The position numbers were made by a program, and so were the translations under genes. The notes under the pieces were generated by a model. The model saw nothing but the letters and a program-made list of their open reading frames with translations, did not search any database and was not told where the DNA came from. A stretch of DNA of 64,000 nucleotides from Octadecabacter sp. B2R22 (lineage in GTDB: Bacteria; Pseudomonadota; Alphaproteobacteria; Rhodobacterales; Rhodobacteraceae). Shown here piece after piece: positions 1 through 8,404 of this stretch; the stretch's first letter is position 1; each line of letters starts with the position of its first letter. Where the stretch lies: NCBI RefSeq assembly GCF_018861045.1, contig NZ_JAHKQJ010000007.1, positions 248,001 to 312,000 of the forward strand. The letters run 5' to 3'.

Positions 1-215
1 GCCTTGATGGCGAAGCGGAAGGCACAATCGAAGCGGCCGTTGAGGGCAAACGCGACCGTGCAATTGCGCTGGTCCTAGGGGCCGAAGGGCCGGGATTGCG
101 TGAAAAGACCAAAGAAACATGTGATGCCTTGGTGAAGATCGACTTTGCGGGCGAGTTCGGGTCCCTCAACGTGTCAAACGCCGCTGCCGTCGCTCTTTAT
201 GCGAGCCGTGGTTAA
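1..215 (+). CDS. rlmB: TrmH/RlmB-type 23S rRNA 2'-O-methyltransferase, C-terminal end
   Basis: This is the 3' end of a gene that starts before the window; it is read in the frame beginning at base 3 and ends with TAA at 213-215. The last 70 residues carry the two C-terminal SPOUT motifs of the SpoU/TrmH family: GAEGPGLR (SAM-binding knot) and SLNVSNAAAVALY (motif 3). Family members methylate a ribose 2'-OH in rRNA or tRNA. The motif spacing fits RlmB (G2251 of 23S rRNA) best, but the N-terminal substrate-binding domain lies outside the window, so a tRNA-specific TrmH relative cannot be excluded. Confidence 0.85.
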   Translation, partial: LDGEAEGTIEAAVEGKRDRAIALVLGAEGPGLREKTKETCDALVKIDFAGEFGSLNVSNAAAVALYASRG

Positions 216-230
216 AGGTCGGACCCAGTT

Positions 231-542
231 ATGCCCGTCCGTAAGATAGCAACCTGTTGTTACTGTGGGACCCGCGCCGCGCTGGTCTTTTCTGGCGAAG
301 GGCGCCATGAATTGAGCTGTTCCAGCTGTGGTGCGCCGCTTCATGATCTCAAAATGTTACCGAAACAGGCTGTGCAGACGCGTTCTGCCGAACCAGCCAA
401 ACCGCGGCGAAAACCCAAAACAACCCATCCAAAGCAGCCCCATCCACGCCCCCGTAAGGTGGAAAAGCGCAGGAAACGCAAAGGGTTATGGTACAAGATC
501 GCCGAAGAGATTTGGGACGACATCGAAGATATATTTGATTGA
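231..542 (+). CDS. Small zinc-ribbon protein, function unknown
   Basis: 103 residues, starting 16 bases after the methyltransferase stop, with a purine-rich AAGGTCGG before the ATG. The N-terminus has two cysteine knuckles (CCYCG near residue 9 and CSSCG near residue 30), the layout of a zinc ribbon. A strongly basic Lys/Arg/Pro-rich middle (about 45-85) follows, then an amphipathic acidic tail ending in WDDIEDIFD. The basic stretch suggests nucleic-acid or ribosome contact, but that is inference. Small proteins of this kind recur in Rhodobacterales without an assigned function. The short spacing suggests co-transcription with the methylase. Confidence 0.7.
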   Translation: MPVRKIATCCYCGTRAALVFSGEGRHELSCSSCGAPLHDLKMLPKQAVQTRSAEPAKPRRKPKTTHPKQPHPRPRKVEKRRKRKGLWYKIAEEIWDDIEDIFD

Positions 543-645
543 AACAATTGCTCTCGCTTGGTCACGAGGAGGCGAGGTGGGTTCTTTTGGGGCGCGGATT
601 GCGCCAAATATGAACCAACGCAATTGATTTAATTGGAGGTTTGCG

Positions 646-1101
646 ATGCTGACCCGACGCACTCTTTTGGCCGCAACGGCCGCTGCCCCTTTGGCTGTTC
701 TGTTTAACCGCCCGGCTATGGCCGCCGAACCGGAGGTCTTTTCGGACGGCGGGTTTGCCATTCGGGGCGCTGATCCCGTCGCCTATTTCACCCAAGGCGC
801 ACCGGCACAGGGCGATCCTGCCAACGCCGTGATGTGGCGTGGCACGACATGGCAGTTCGCCTCAGCCGAGAACATGGAACAGTTCATGGCCAACCCAGAA
901 ACCTACGCGCCGCAATATGGTGGCTACTGCGCCTTTGCGATGTCAAAGGGTTCGATCGCATCTTCCGTGCCCGAAGCGTGGACCGTGCATGATGGTAAAC
1001 TTTACCTCAACTACTCGGTCAATGTGCGCCAAGTGTGGTCCGAAGACATTCCGGGCAATATCGAGCTTGCGAACGGGTATTGGCCCACGATCTTAGGCTA
1101 G
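646..1101 (+). CDS. Secreted YHS-domain protein
   Basis: 151 residues. The N-terminus MLTRRTLLAATAAAPLAVLF looks like a Tat-type or Sec signal peptide (RR-T-L-L followed by an Ala-rich stretch), with cleavage probably after AMA near residue 27. The mature part is a YHS domain: IRGADPVAYF near 38-47 and YGGYCAFAMSKG near 91-102. YHS domains are small putative metal-binding modules found alone or fused to metal pumps; the periplasmic role is not established. The ribosome site GGAGG lies 8 bases before the ATG (TTGGAGGTTTGCG). The gene is followed by a structured 3' region and an intrinsic terminator. Confidence 0.85.
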   Translation: MLTRRTLLAATAAAPLAVLFNRPAMAAEPEVFSDGGFAIRGADPVAYFTQGAPAQGDPANAVMWRGTTWQFASAENMEQFMANPETYAPQYGGYCAFAMSKGSIASSVPEAWTVHDGKLYLNYSVNVRQVWSEDIPGNIELANGYWPTILG

Positions 1102-1105
1102 ATCA

Positions 1106-1183
1106 CGTTTTCCTGATCTGTTCTACTTTTACGGAAAAACGTTCCTATATCTTAATCAGGAAACGAAGACTGGAACCCTTCGT
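1106..1183 (+). other. Structured 3' region behind the YHS gene
   Basis: Two inverted repeats precede the terminator. The outer one pairs CGTTTTCCTGAT (1106-1117) with ATCAGGAAACG (1155-1165). The second pairs ACGAAG (1163-1168) with CTTCGT (1178-1183). With the terminator hairpin at 1213 they could form a three-stem 3' UTR or a small RNA of roughly 140 nt. No separate promoter is convincing, so this is a structural observation only. Confidence 0.35.
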
Positions 1184-1212
1184 TTCGTCTCACTGTCCCT
1201 CGTTCCGCACTT

Positions 1213-1242
1213 GCGCCCGCACTTTGATGCGGGCGCTTTTTT
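1213..1242 (+). terminator. Rho-independent terminator
   Basis: Perfect 8-bp stem GCGCCCGC (1213-1220) / GCGGGCGC (1229-1236), an 8-nt loop, then six T. It closes the transcript of the YHS gene and separates it from the CoA-binding gene at 1272. Confidence 0.9.
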
Positions 1243-1271
1243 GTTTGAAGAAACAGAGTTAGGGTAGCGAC

Positions 1272-1736
1272 ATGTATAGCGATGATCATCTGAAAGACGT
1301 CCTGCAACGCGCCAAAACGGTGGCCGTGGTCGGGGTGTCAGCGAACCAAGTGCGCCCGAGCTATTTCGTGGCGCGTTACCTTAAGCGGCGGGGGTTGCGT
1401 GTCGTGCCCGTGAACCCGGGATTGGCGGGGCAAAAGCTGTTTGACGAAACAGTTTACGCATCGCTGAGCGATATTCCCTTTGATGTGGATTTTGTCGATA
1501 TCTTTCGACGCTCAGATGCCGTGCCTGCCATCGTGGATGAGGCATTGGCCAAATGGCCCAACCTACAGACGATCTGGATGCAAATCGGCGTTGAACACGC
1601 TGAGGCCGCAGCAAAAGCACAGGCGCGGGGTGTAACCGTCATCCAGAACCGCTGTCCGAAGATCGAATATCAAAGGTTGTTTGGTGAATTGCGCATGGGT
1701 GGGTTCGCCACCGGCGTCATTTCGTCAAAACTTTAG
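1272..1736 (+). CDS. CoA-binding domain protein, YccU family
   Basis: 154 residues, a single CoA-binding Rossmann-like domain of the YccU type. Seen: the nucleotide-binding turn VAVVGVSANQVRPSY near residues 18-32, PVNPG near 46, and the conserved VIQNRCPKIEY near 125-135. The start ATG follows GGGTAGCGAC. Family members bind CoA in structures, but the physiological role is unknown. The gene lies alone between a terminator and the convergent Dabb gene, whose stop is 3 bases away. Confidence 0.85.
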   Translation: MYSDDHLKDVLQRAKTVAVVGVSANQVRPSYFVARYLKRRGLRVVPVNPGLAGQKLFDETVYASLSDIPFDVDFVDIFRRSDAVPAIVDEALAKWPNLQTIWMQIGVEHAEAAAKAQARGVTVIQNRCPKIEYQRLFGELRMGGFATGVISSKL

Positions 1737-1739
1737 CCG

Positions 1740-2030
1740 TTAATCGAGCCGTAAATCCGCGGCCACCCGGATGTCACGCAGTGGGCGAACAAGGCGGATG
1801 CTTTCTGCATAAAGCGGGTGGGCTTTATATGCGGCGAGGGCCTCTTCGTCCTTGATGTCGGCCATGACCACGAAGTCAGGGTGGGGGCCCGGAATTTCAT
1901 CAAGGTTAAGGTTGCGATGCACCGCGAAGCTTTCGGCGTGAGGGTTGTCTTTCAAAACCCAAAGGCCTGCTTCGATGGTATCAAGATCATTGGGATCAAT
2001 GGCCGAGAAAAAGGCGATATGGCGGATCAT
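1740..2030 (-). CDS. Dabb (stress-responsive A/B barrel) family protein
   Basis: 96 residues with the Dabb-family layout: N-terminal MIRHIAFFSA strand, a central FAVHRNLNLDE segment, then HPDFVVMADIKDEEALAAY and a C-terminal KAHPLY segment. Dabb domains are dimeric ferredoxin-like alpha-beta barrels; some are enzymes, most are unassigned. Its ATG overlaps the hisE stop by 4 bases (ATGA), so it is translationally coupled to the end of the his transcript. No histidine-pathway function is known for it. Confidence 0.85.
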   Translation of the reverse strand: MIRHIAFFSAIDPNDLDTIEAGLWVLKDNPHAESFAVHRNLNLDEIPGPHPDFVVMADIKDEEALAAYKAHPLYAESIRLVRPLRDIRVAADLRLD

Positions 2031-2329
2031 CGGCTGGCCTTTTCGGCAATGCCGGATTGGGCGGTGCGATTTGCCAGCTCTGCCTCGATATCATCGAGCG
2101 TCACCCCATGCGCCGCGCACATGACCAACAGGTGATACATCACGTCCGCTGCCTCAGATGTCAGTCGGGCTTTGTCGCCTTTGGTGGCTTCAATAATGGC
2201 TTCCACGGCTTCTTCGCCGAATTTCTCGGCGGCTTTGTCGGGGTTCGCCAATAGCTTTGCGGTCCAGCTTTCGCTTGGGTCAGCGCCAACGCGGGCTGCA
2301 ATCGTCTGGGCGAGGTTTTTTACGGACAT
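2027..2329 (-). CDS. hisE: Phosphoribosyl-ATP diphosphatase HisE
   Basis: 100 residues, the normal size for free-standing HisE. It hydrolyses phosphoribosyl-ATP to phosphoribosyl-AMP and pyrophosphate, step 2 of histidine synthesis. Seen: the Mg-binding helix KFGEEAVEAIIEA near residues 36-48 and the second helix SEAADVMYHLLVM near 58-70, both typical of the all-alpha MazG-like fold. It sits one base downstream of hisF and overlaps the following Dabb gene. The next-step enzyme HisI is not in the window. Confidence 0.95.
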   Translation of the reverse strand: MSVKNLAQTIAARVGADPSESWTAKLLANPDKAAEKFGEEAVEAIIEATKGDKARLTSEAADVMYHLLVMCAAHGVTLDDIEAELANRTAQSGIAEKASR

Positions 2330-2330
2330 A

Positions 2331-3089
2331 TCAGGGCCTTACTGGGACGCCAGCGGCGGCCATATGCGCCTTGGCTTGGGGAATCGTGTAGGTTCCGAAG
2401 TGGAAGATCGAGGCAGCCAAAACAGCGGATGCGCCGCCTTTTGTGACACCCTCAACGAGGTGATCCAGCGTGCCGACACCGCCAGACGCGATAACGGGAA
2501 TGTTGACCGCATCGGTCACCGCTTTGGTCAGTTCCAGATTGAAACCGGATTTTGTGCCGTCGTTGTCCATGGCCGTCAGCAGGATTTCCCCTGCGCCTTT
2601 GGCTTCGGCGGTTAGGGCGAATTCAACAGCATCAATGCCAGTGGCGCGGCGCCCACCGTGGGTAAAGATTTCCCATTTTCCGGGGGCCACGGTTTTGGCG
2701 TCAATGGCGCAAACGATGCACTGGGACCCGAAACGCAATGCGGCCTCGGTCAGCACATCAGGATTGGCCACAGCAGCCGAGTTGAACGACACCTTATCCG
2801 CCCCCGCCAACAGCAGCTTGCGCACGTCTTCATGGGTGCGCACGCCGCCACCGATTGTCAGCGGCATAAAGCAGGCCTCGGCGGTACGGGTTGCCAGATC
2901 ATACATGGTGCCGCGGTTTTCTTCGGTCGCCATGATATCGAGGAAACAGAGTTCGTCTGCGCCTGCGTCATTATAGGCGATCGCGCTTTCGACGGGGTCG
3001 CCGGCGTCCACGATATCAACGAAATTCACGCCTTTGACCACGCGGCCATTGGCGACGTCCAGACAGGGGATGATGCGGGTTTTTAACAT
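2331..3089 (-). CDS. hisF: Imidazole glycerol phosphate synthase cyclase subunit HisF
   Basis: 252 residues from the ATG at 3089; the open frame extends 50 codons further upstream but the family always starts [12 protein letters not shown]. HisF is the (beta-alpha)8 barrel that, with HisH, converts PRFAR and ammonia to IGP and AICAR. Catalytic Asp are in [13 protein letters not shown] near residue 11 and in [12 protein letters not shown] near 130. Phosphate-binding glycines are seen in [12 protein letters not shown] and [11 protein letters not shown]. It is followed after 1 base by hisE. Confidence 0.96.
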   Translation of the reverse strand: MLKTRIIPCLDVANGRVVKGVNFVDIVDAGDPVESAIAYNDAGADELCFLDIMATEENRGTMYDLATRTAEACFMPLTIGGGVRTHEDVRKLLLAGADKVSFNSAAVANPDVLTEAALRFGSQCIVCAIDAKTVAPGKWEIFTHGGRRATGIDAVEFALTAEAKGAGEILLTAMDNDGTKSGFNLELTKAVTDAVNIPVIASGGVGTLDHLVEGVTKGGASAVLAASIFHFGTYTIPQAKAHMAAAGVPVRP

Positions 3090-3130
3090 GGCGCTGGTGT
3101 ACGGCCTTTGGTGTAAAAGGAAAAGGGGGC

Positions 3131-3589
3131 TTACCCCGCGCGGGACACGCGGCGCAGGGCATTTCGGGCAATCAAGATATGAAACGGTAGGATCGCCGCA
3201 AGGTAGAGTTTCCCGCCCCAGTTGTGTGGCGACACCCACGTAGCAAGGCTTACTTGGCCGTCCTTGGACAGAACCGAGACGCGAAAGTTCAGGTGTTTGT
3301 CGTTGAACCCCGCAATAACCTCCTGCGCGGTTTCGCTTTCTATCGGAAAGATCCCTGCCTTATCGGCGGCTTCAGGACCGTCATTGTCGAGCCCAAACGG
3401 GGCTGTCACGATCCCTCGGATCACCAAAAGATACTGCGCCCATTTGGGGAAGTCTGTAATAATTTCAGAGGCCTGACGGGGGGGCATGTTGGACGCCACT
3501 GAGTAGCAATCCAGGAAGTCACCGGTTTCATGGCGGGCATGAAGTGCGCTCTCAGCAGGAAGGTGGATCTTTTGAACACGGTTGGTCAT
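3131..3589 (-). CDS. DUF2867 family protein
   Basis: 152 residues resembling DUF2867 proteins: a central [14 protein letters not shown] segment near 46-59, a FGLDNDG loop, and the C-terminal [13 protein letters not shown] helix. No signal peptide is obvious. The family is described only as a domain of unknown function related in fold to lipid- or polyketide-binding proteins. It lies 41 bases upstream of hisF on the same strand, so it probably shares a transcript with hisF-hisE-Dabb. Confidence 0.7.
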   Translation of the reverse strand: MTNRVQKIHLPAESALHARHETGDFLDCYSVASNMPPRQASEIITDFPKWAQYLLVIRGIVTAPFGLDNDGPEAADKAGIFPIESETAQEVIAGFNDKHLNFRVSVLSKDGQVSLATWVSPHNWGGKLYLAAILPFHILIARNALRRVSRAG

Positions 3590-3743
3590 CGGGTTGGTCC
3601 CTAAATGTTACTCAACTGGAGTGTTGCCGCGTTCAGGGCCGTGGGCAATCGCCCAAAACGCCGCGGCTGTTGTGCCCTTCACGCAACCGTGAGTGTTGTC
3701 GCTCATGGCTTGCTTCTAGGGTGCACCCAGAAGGAGATCACAC

Positions 3744-4190
3744 ATGAAAAATTATCTACTTACGGCAGCGGCAGTTCTTGGATTGGCAGTTCAGCCTTTG
3801 ATGGCGGAAACCGTCGAAAAGACGAGTACTTTGAACGTGGAAGACGCGATGGACGCCTTGGAAAATGCGGTGACGAATGCGGGCGCAACTGTTTTTGCCC
3901 GCGTGGATCATTCACAAGGCGCGGTGTCCATTGAGATGGAATTGCCCGATGCGCAGTTGTTGATTTTCGGCAATCCGATGATCGGCACACCCGTCATGCA
4001 ACAAGATCTGCGCGCGGGACTGGTCCTGCCGCTGCATGTTTTGATCTATAACAACAATGGTGAAACCACGATCCGCTTTGAGGATGCAGGCACATTGTTT
4101 GAAGGTTTGGATGTAGCTCCGGACGCTCCGTTTATTGAACGGATTAATGGTGCGTTGAACGGTTTGACCAATCAGGCCACAGGCGGCTAA
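3744..4190 (+). CDS. Secreted DUF302 protein
   Basis: 148 residues. A Sec signal peptide (MKNYLLTAAAVLGLAVQPLMA, cleavage near 21) is followed by a DUF302 fold: TLNVEDAMDALENAVTNAGATVFARVDHS, then LLIFGNPMIGTPVMQ and LVLPLHVLIYNNNGETTI. DUF302 proteins are small periplasmic or membrane-linked proteins without a settled function. The ribosome site AAGGAG lies 9 bases before the ATG. The gene stands alone on the plus strand inside the minus-strand his cluster and ends in its own terminator. Confidence 0.88.
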   Translation: MKNYLLTAAAVLGLAVQPLMAETVEKTSTLNVEDAMDALENAVTNAGATVFARVDHSQGAVSIEMELPDAQLLIFGNPMIGTPVMQQDLRAGLVLPLHVLIYNNNGETTIRFEDAGTLFEGLDVAPDAPFIERINGALNGLTNQATGG

Positions 4191-4202
4191 GCCACCAAAA
4201 TA

Positions 4203-4230
4203 CGGCCCCCAAGGGAGCGGGGCCGTTTTT
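4203..4230 (+). terminator. Rho-independent terminator of the DUF302 gene
   Basis: CGGCCCC (4203-4209) pairs with GGGGCCG (4219-4225), followed by five T. It lies 13 bases after the DUF302 stop. Confidence 0.88.
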
Positions 4231-4273
4231 ACGCCGAGAAACCCCAAGACACCACGACCGCAAACGGGCGGGC

Positions 4274-4990
4274 TTACGCGAGCGTTTCGAGCGCCTGCTT
4301 TAGATCAATGGCACCATCATACAAGGCACGTCCAGAAATCGCGCCCGAAATCACGCCAGTCGCTTTGAGCGCCTCAAGATCAGCCATAGACGACACGCCA
4401 CCTGACGCGATGACTGGAATATCGACTGCACGGGCTAAGGCTTCGGTGGCGGCGATATTGGGGCCCTTCATGGCGCCGTCGCGCATGATGTCGGTGTAGA
4501 TGATCGCCGAAATGCCCGCGTCTTCGAACGATTTGGCAAGGTCTGTGACCTGCACATCAGTCTCTTCCGCCCAGCCTTTGGTCGCGACAAACCCGTTGCG
4601 CGCATCAAGGCCAACAGCCACATGACCGGGGAATTCTTTTGCAGCTTCGCGCACGAGGTCAGGGTTTTCCACCGCCACAGTGCCAAGGATCACGCGCTGT
4701 AGGCCGCGATCAATCCAACGTTCGATGGTTTTCATGTCTCGAATGCCGCCGCCAAGTTGCGCGGGCACCTTACAGGCCTTCAGGATCGCCTCAACCGGGG
4801 CGGCGTTTACGGGTTCGCCTGCAAAGGCCCCGTTCAGGTCAACCAGATGCAGCCACTCACAACCGGCCTCAACGAACTCAAGCGCCTGCGCGGCAGGGTC
4901 GTCGTTGAACACTGTGGTTTGGTCCATGTCCCCATGCACCAGTCGCACGGCTTGTCCGTCTTTGAGGTCGATAGCAGGGTAGAGGATCAT
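4274..4990 (-). CDS. hisA: ProFAR isomerase HisA
   Basis: 238 residues from the ATG at 4990; upstream in-frame codons are not family-like. HisA opens the ribose of ProFAR to give PRFAR. Seen: [17 protein letters not shown] at the start with the catalytic Asp, [16 protein letters not shown] near 80, the second catalytic Asp in [14 protein letters not shown] near 170, and [13 protein letters not shown] near 200. All belong to the HisA/HisF half-barrel family, and the sequence is clearly HisA rather than HisF. It is separated from hisF by the opposite-strand DUF302 gene. Confidence 0.96.
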   Translation of the reverse strand: MILYPAIDLKDGQAVRLVHGDMDQTTVFNDDPAAQALEFVEAGCEWLHLVDLNGAFAGEPVNAAPVEAILKACKVPAQLGGGIRDMKTIERWIDRGLQRVILGTVAVENPDLVREAAKEFPGHVAVGLDARNGFVATKGWAEETDVQVTDLAKSFEDAGISAIIYTDIMRDGAMKGPNIAATEALARAVDIPVIASGGVSSMADLEALKATGVISGAISGRALYDGAIDLKQALETLA

Positions 4991-5150
4991 AGCAGTGCCT
5001 TTCACGTGTTTGGCCGCTTTATGCACGGGTGAGCAGGGGATGCAACGCACGGTGCGTTTCAGCGCAGACCCGTTGCGACCCTACGTTATCCTTGAACAGA
5101 ATCGCCCAAGCCCTGCAAACTGCGTCCAATCTCAGGGAGGAGATATCAAA

Positions 5151-5537
5151 ATGAAGACTATCGCACTTACACTTGCGGCGACGCTGGGTTTCGCTGGCGC
5201 GGCGTTTGCTGATCCACTGGAAGGCAATTGGCGCACACCTGCGGACGACAATGGCAACTCTGGCATCGTCAACGTCGCACCTTGTGGCGCGGCGCTTTGC
5301 GGCACGCTGACACAAGCATTCGACGGCAATGGGGCCGCTATGCAATCCGCAAATATTGGCCGTCAGATCATCTTTGATACGACACCGAATGGTGGTGGCG
5401 AATATCGTGGGCAAGTTTGGTCCCCTGACCGTGACAAGACCTACAACTCGCGCCTGCAGTTGAACGGCAATACCTTGTCCGTGTCAGGCTGCGTTCTGGG
5501 CATTTGTCGCGATGGCGGCACGTGGACACGCAACTAA
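5151..5537 (+). CDS. Secreted DUF2147 protein
   Basis: 128 residues from the ATG at 5151, preceded by the strong ribosome site GGGAGGAG 7 bases upstream. A signal peptide ends at AFA near residue 21. The mature DUF2147 domain begins DPLEGNWRTP and carries two disulfide-type Cys pairs: CGAALCG near 44-50 and CVLGIC near 117-122. DUF2147 beta-barrels are periplasmic and of unknown function. It stands alone on the plus strand between hisA and hisH and has its own terminator. Confidence 0.9.
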   Translation: MKTIALTLAATLGFAGAAFADPLEGNWRTPADDNGNSGIVNVAPCGAALCGTLTQAFDGNGAAMQSANIGRQIIFDTTPNGGGEYRGQVWSPDRDKTYNSRLQLNGNTLSVSGCVLGICRDGGTWTRN

Positions 5538-5588
5538 AGCGTCACGTTAGGATCGTCCTTTAGGGATTTGATAAGACTCTTTGAAGTC

Positions 5589-5618
5589 GCGCTTGGATTT
5601 CTCCGAGCGCGGCTTTTT
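5589..5618 (+). terminator. Rho-independent terminator of the DUF2147 gene
   Basis: GCGCTTGGA (5589-5597) pairs with TCCGAGCGC (5602-5610) with one G-T pair, followed by GGCTTTTT. It abuts the hisH stop at 5619, so the two convergent genes are packed without spare sequence. Confidence 0.8.
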
Positions 5619-6257
5619 CTATGGCGCCCATTTCAGGAAGTTTGCAATCATCCGCAAACCAGCATCTTGGCTTTTCTCGGGGTGGAATTGCATCCCGATG
5701 ATATTGTCATGACCAACGATCGCAGTGATGTCGCCAGCGTAGTCACAATGGGCCAAACGTTGCTTTGGGTCGCCCATTTGCATAGCCCATGAGTGGACGA
5801 AATAGGCGTGATCCCCTGTCGCAATACCGTCCAGAACCGGATGCGGTATGTCGATGACCAGATCATTCCAGCCCATGTGGGGCACGGGGAAGGTCGGATC
5901 GCTTGGTGTGATCCTTCTGATCTCGGCGTCAATCCAGCCAAAGCCGGGTGTTTCTTCGTATTCGAAACCGCGTTTGGCCATCATCTGCATGCCAACACAA
6001 ATGCCAAGGAAAGGCACGGCGCGGGTTTCAACCGCTTCGACGATGGCTTCGGCCAGACCGGAGATCCCGTGCAATTCGTCCTGACAGTGGGGGAACGCGC
6101 CATCACCAGGCAAGACGATACGCGTCGCGAGACGCACCACATCAGGGTCGCCGGTGACAACAACGTCGCCCGCGTCGGTTTCCAGCGCCATGCGTTCAAA
6201 CGCTTTTTGGGCGGAGTGAAGGTTGCCGCTGTCGTAATCGATCAGAACCGTTGTCAT
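5619..6257 (-). CDS. hisH: Imidazole glycerol phosphate synthase glutaminase subunit HisH
   Basis: 212 residues from the ATG at 6257 (MTTVLIDYDSGNLHS, the usual family start; the longer open frame overlaps hisB and is rejected). Class I glutamine amidotransferase that feeds ammonia to HisF. Catalytic Cys lies in FLGICVGMQMM near residue 84. The His/Glu of the triad are in MQFHPEKSQ near 194-202. It begins 4 bases after hisB ends, so the two are co-transcribed. Confidence 0.96.
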   Translation of the reverse strand: MTTVLIDYDSGNLHSAQKAFERMALETDAGDVVVTGDPDVVRLATRIVLPGDGAFPHCQDELHGISGLAEAIVEAVETRAVPFLGICVGMQMMAKRGFEYEETPGFGWIDAEIRRITPSDPTFPVPHMGWNDLVIDIPHPVLDGIATGDHAYFVHSWAMQMGDPKQRLAHCDYAGDITAIVGHDNIIGMQFHPEKSQDAGLRMIANFLKWAP

Positions 6258-6261
6258 GGCG

Positions 6262-6849
6262 TTACAGCGCGCCTTTAGTGGACGGGATCGCATCCGATTT
6301 ACGAGGATCGGATTCAACAGCAACACGCAACGCACGGGCCACGGATTTAAACGCAGCCTCGACGATGTGGTGGCTGTTAAATCCGTGCAAACGGTCGATG
6401 TGCAACGTGATGCCGCCGTGTGTGGCGAGCGCTTGAAAGAACTCGCGCACCAATTCGGTGTCAAACGTGCCGATCTTGGCAGTAGGAATATCCAAGTTGC
6501 AGATCAAATAGGGGCGTGCGGACAGATCAAGCGCACAGCGGATCTGTGCGTCGTCCATCGCAAGGTGGCAGTCGCCATAGCGGTTGATGCCGCGCTTATC
6601 GCCCAGTGCTTCGACCAAGGCTTGGCCAATGGCAATGCCCACGTCCTCAACAGTGTGGTGGTCATCAATGTGCAAATCGCCCGTGGCGCGCACGGTCATG
6701 TCAATCAGGCTGTGACGCGACAATTGATCCAGCATGTGGTCAAAGAAACCAACGCCTGTTTGGTTGTCATAGACCCCGGTTCCATCGAGGTTCAGTTCCA
6801 CAGAAATATCTGTTTCAGCGGTCTTCCGGCTGATTGTTGCGCTGCGCAT
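6262..6849 (-). CDS. hisB: Imidazoleglycerol-phosphate dehydratase HisB
   Basis: 195 residues, the monofunctional dehydratase length (no phosphatase domain as in E. coli). It removes water from IGP to give imidazole acetol phosphate. Metal-binding histidine clusters are visible: [13 protein letters not shown] near 36-48, [11 protein letters not shown] near 63-73 and FNSHHIVEA near 157-165. It is the first gene of the his run on this strand; the 62-base gap upstream to the next gene probably holds or follows its promoter. Confidence 0.96.
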   Translation of the reverse strand: MRSATISRKTAETDISVELNLDGTGVYDNQTGVGFFDHMLDQLSRHSLIDMTVRATGDLHIDDHHTVEDVGIAIGQALVEALGDKRGINRYGDCHLAMDDAQIRCALDLSARPYLICNLDIPTAKIGTFDTELVREFFQALATHGGITLHIDRLHGFNSHHIVEAAFKSVARALRVAVESDPRKSDAIPSTKGAL

Positions 6850-6911
6850 AATTCCAGTCCCTTAGGTTCAGCGCCCTTATAGGCCGCGTTTGGGCCTTCG
6901 GGCAACCGCCA

Positions 6912-7622
6912 TCAAATGGCCTGCAACAGTCGGGCTTTGCGACGGTTTTCTTGTTTGGATGCGTGGGTGATCGTGCTGAGTTGGTCTTTGGCCGCTTCTG
7001 CCTTGCCTTGCCCCATCAAGAACTCGGCGAGGTCCATAATAAGCGCAGGACGCCCGCCTGAAACCTTGATCGCGCGTTTGAACCACGCTTCGGCACGCGC
7101 ATCTCCGGCTTGGGCCAGCGTTTTGGCCATAACCCGCATCGGCGCTGGTGAATTCGGTACGTCCTTGGACCATTCATGAGCGGCCTGAACGGCCCCCATA
7201 TGATTGTCTGTCGCGCTATGAGCACGGATCCGCAGCCCGTACATGCGCGAACGATGTCGGGCATCTTGTGGGCGCCCCTTGAGCGCTGCCAAGGCTTGTG
7301 CTGGTTCGTCGTTCACCATGTGCAGCGTAGCCGCCAAGCATCCTTGCGGGTCGTCAGCCAGCGGCAAAGCAATTACTGCAACATCAGGGCGTTCTGCAGC
7401 GATGCAACATTCCACAAAGACGGCCGCGATCTGTGGGTCGGCACAGACATCCGTGTTGTCACGGATCGCTTCGAACCCAATTCTTGGGCGTTGGCGATAC
7501 TCATCCAGCTTTTCGCGCACCTCTTGGATGTCAGTCCCTTGATCGGGGTTGAATGTCGCGTCTGGTTTGGCGTCTGATACGTGCATCGTTGCAATAGGCA
7601 TGTCGTGTCCTGCTAGGGTCAT
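6912..7622 (-). CDS. TPR-like protein of unknown function
   Basis: 236 residues, alpha-helical and Ala-rich, with degenerate tetratricopeptide-like repeats (for example MRVMAKTLAQAGDARAEAWFKRAIKV near 160-185 and LIMDLAEFLMGQGKAEAAKDQL near 195-216). No signal peptide or catalytic motif is seen. ATG at 7622 has AGGAAA just upstream; ATG at 7601 is an alternative with AGGA. It lies upstream of hisB on the same strand but the 62-base gap and unrelated content leave operon membership open. Confidence 0.7.
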   Translation of the reverse strand: MTLAGHDMPIATMHVSDAKPDATFNPDQGTDIQEVREKLDEYRQRPRIGFEAIRDNTDVCADPQIAAVFVECCIAAERPDVAVIALPLADDPQGCLAATLHMVNDEPAQALAALKGRPQDARHRSRMYGLRIRAHSATDNHMGAVQAAHEWSKDVPNSPAPMRVMAKTLAQAGDARAEAWFKRAIKVSGGRPALIMDLAEFLMGQGKAEAAKDQLSTITHASKQENRRKARLLQAI

Positions 7623-7722
7623 TGTTTCCTGTCACCAAACAAATCGTTTCGGTGTGACGGGAATGGGGCAGGAGTTTGGTTATTGGCGGGTAATGGTTTG
7701 AGCAGAATAAGGACGTACCATA

Positions 7723-8316
7723 ATGAAATCTGAGTTTTGGGATGTGCCGCAGGGCAAAATCGCCGCCGTGGTTACGCATTTGCAGATGTTTGAGAGGCCC
7801 GCCGAACGCCCGGCTCACTTTGATGCGGGGACATTGATCGCCCACGTCACACCTGACCTTGAGTGGTATCGCGATCTGTTCACGCGGGTCGGCGGACAGG
7901 ACTGGCTTTGGTTTTCGCGCCTCGGGATGAGCGACGATGAATTGGCAGCGATTCTGAACGATCCGGCAAACCAGATATATTCTGTGACTGTTGATGGCCG
8001 CGATGTCGGGATGCTTGAGCTGGACTTTCGCATCGCTGGTGAATGCGAGATCGGCTATTTTGGACTGATCGCCGATATGGTCGGAACGGGGGCAGGGCGC
8101 TGGTTGATGGAGCAGGCCCTGAGCAAGGCATGGGCCGAGCCGATCACGCGACTGCACGTCCACACCTGCACGCTAGATAGTCCACAAGCCCTGCCGTTCT
8201 ACGTCCGAAGCGGGTTCACAGCCTTTAAGCGGGAAATCGAAATTGCGGATGATCCTAGGCTTGTGGGCGCCTTGCCAAAAGACAGTACCCCGCAATTGCC
8301 GATCATTCCTGAATAA
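7723..8316 (+). CDS. GNAT family N-acetyltransferase
   Basis: 197 residues. The acetyl-CoA-binding core of the GNAT fold is seen in the second half: VGMLELDFR near 92-100, then IGYFGLIADMVGTGAGRWLMEQAL near 108-131 (the Q/R-x-x-G-x-G/A loop appears as MVGTGAG), and TLDSPQALPFYVRSGF near 150-165. The substrate is unknown. The N-terminal 80 residues are typical of the protein-acetyltransferase-like members of Rhodobacterales. The C-terminus stays in frame to 8316. Confidence 0.88.
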   Translation: MKSEFWDVPQGKIAAVVTHLQMFERPAERPAHFDAGTLIAHVTPDLEWYRDLFTRVGGQDWLWFSRLGMSDDELAAILNDPANQIYSVTVDGRDVGMLELDFRIAGECEIGYFGLIADMVGTGAGRWLMEQALSKAWAEPITRLHVHTCTLDSPQALPFYVRSGFTAFKREIEIADDPRLVGALPKDSTPQLPIIPE

Positions 8317-8345
8317 TCAAAACCGGAGCGTTTCAGACCCACCAA

Positions 8346-8374
8346 AGCAAAAAGGCCACCCGAGGGCGGCCTTT
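8346..8374 (-). terminator. Terminator behind tRNA-Gly (works mainly on the minus strand)
   Basis: AAAGGCC (8351-8357) pairs with GGCCTTT (8368-8374). On the minus strand the stem is followed by a run of T (plus-strand A at 8349-8353), so it ends the tRNA transcript; on the plus strand it could also stop the GNAT message. Confidence 0.7.
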
Positions 8375-8404
8375 GCACTTCCAGCTGGGTGAACTGGATC
8401 GAAA

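Noticed and set aside
3090-3239. N-terminal extension of HisF
   Set aside because: The extra 50 codons show no similarity to HisF; the family starts at [12 protein letters not shown].
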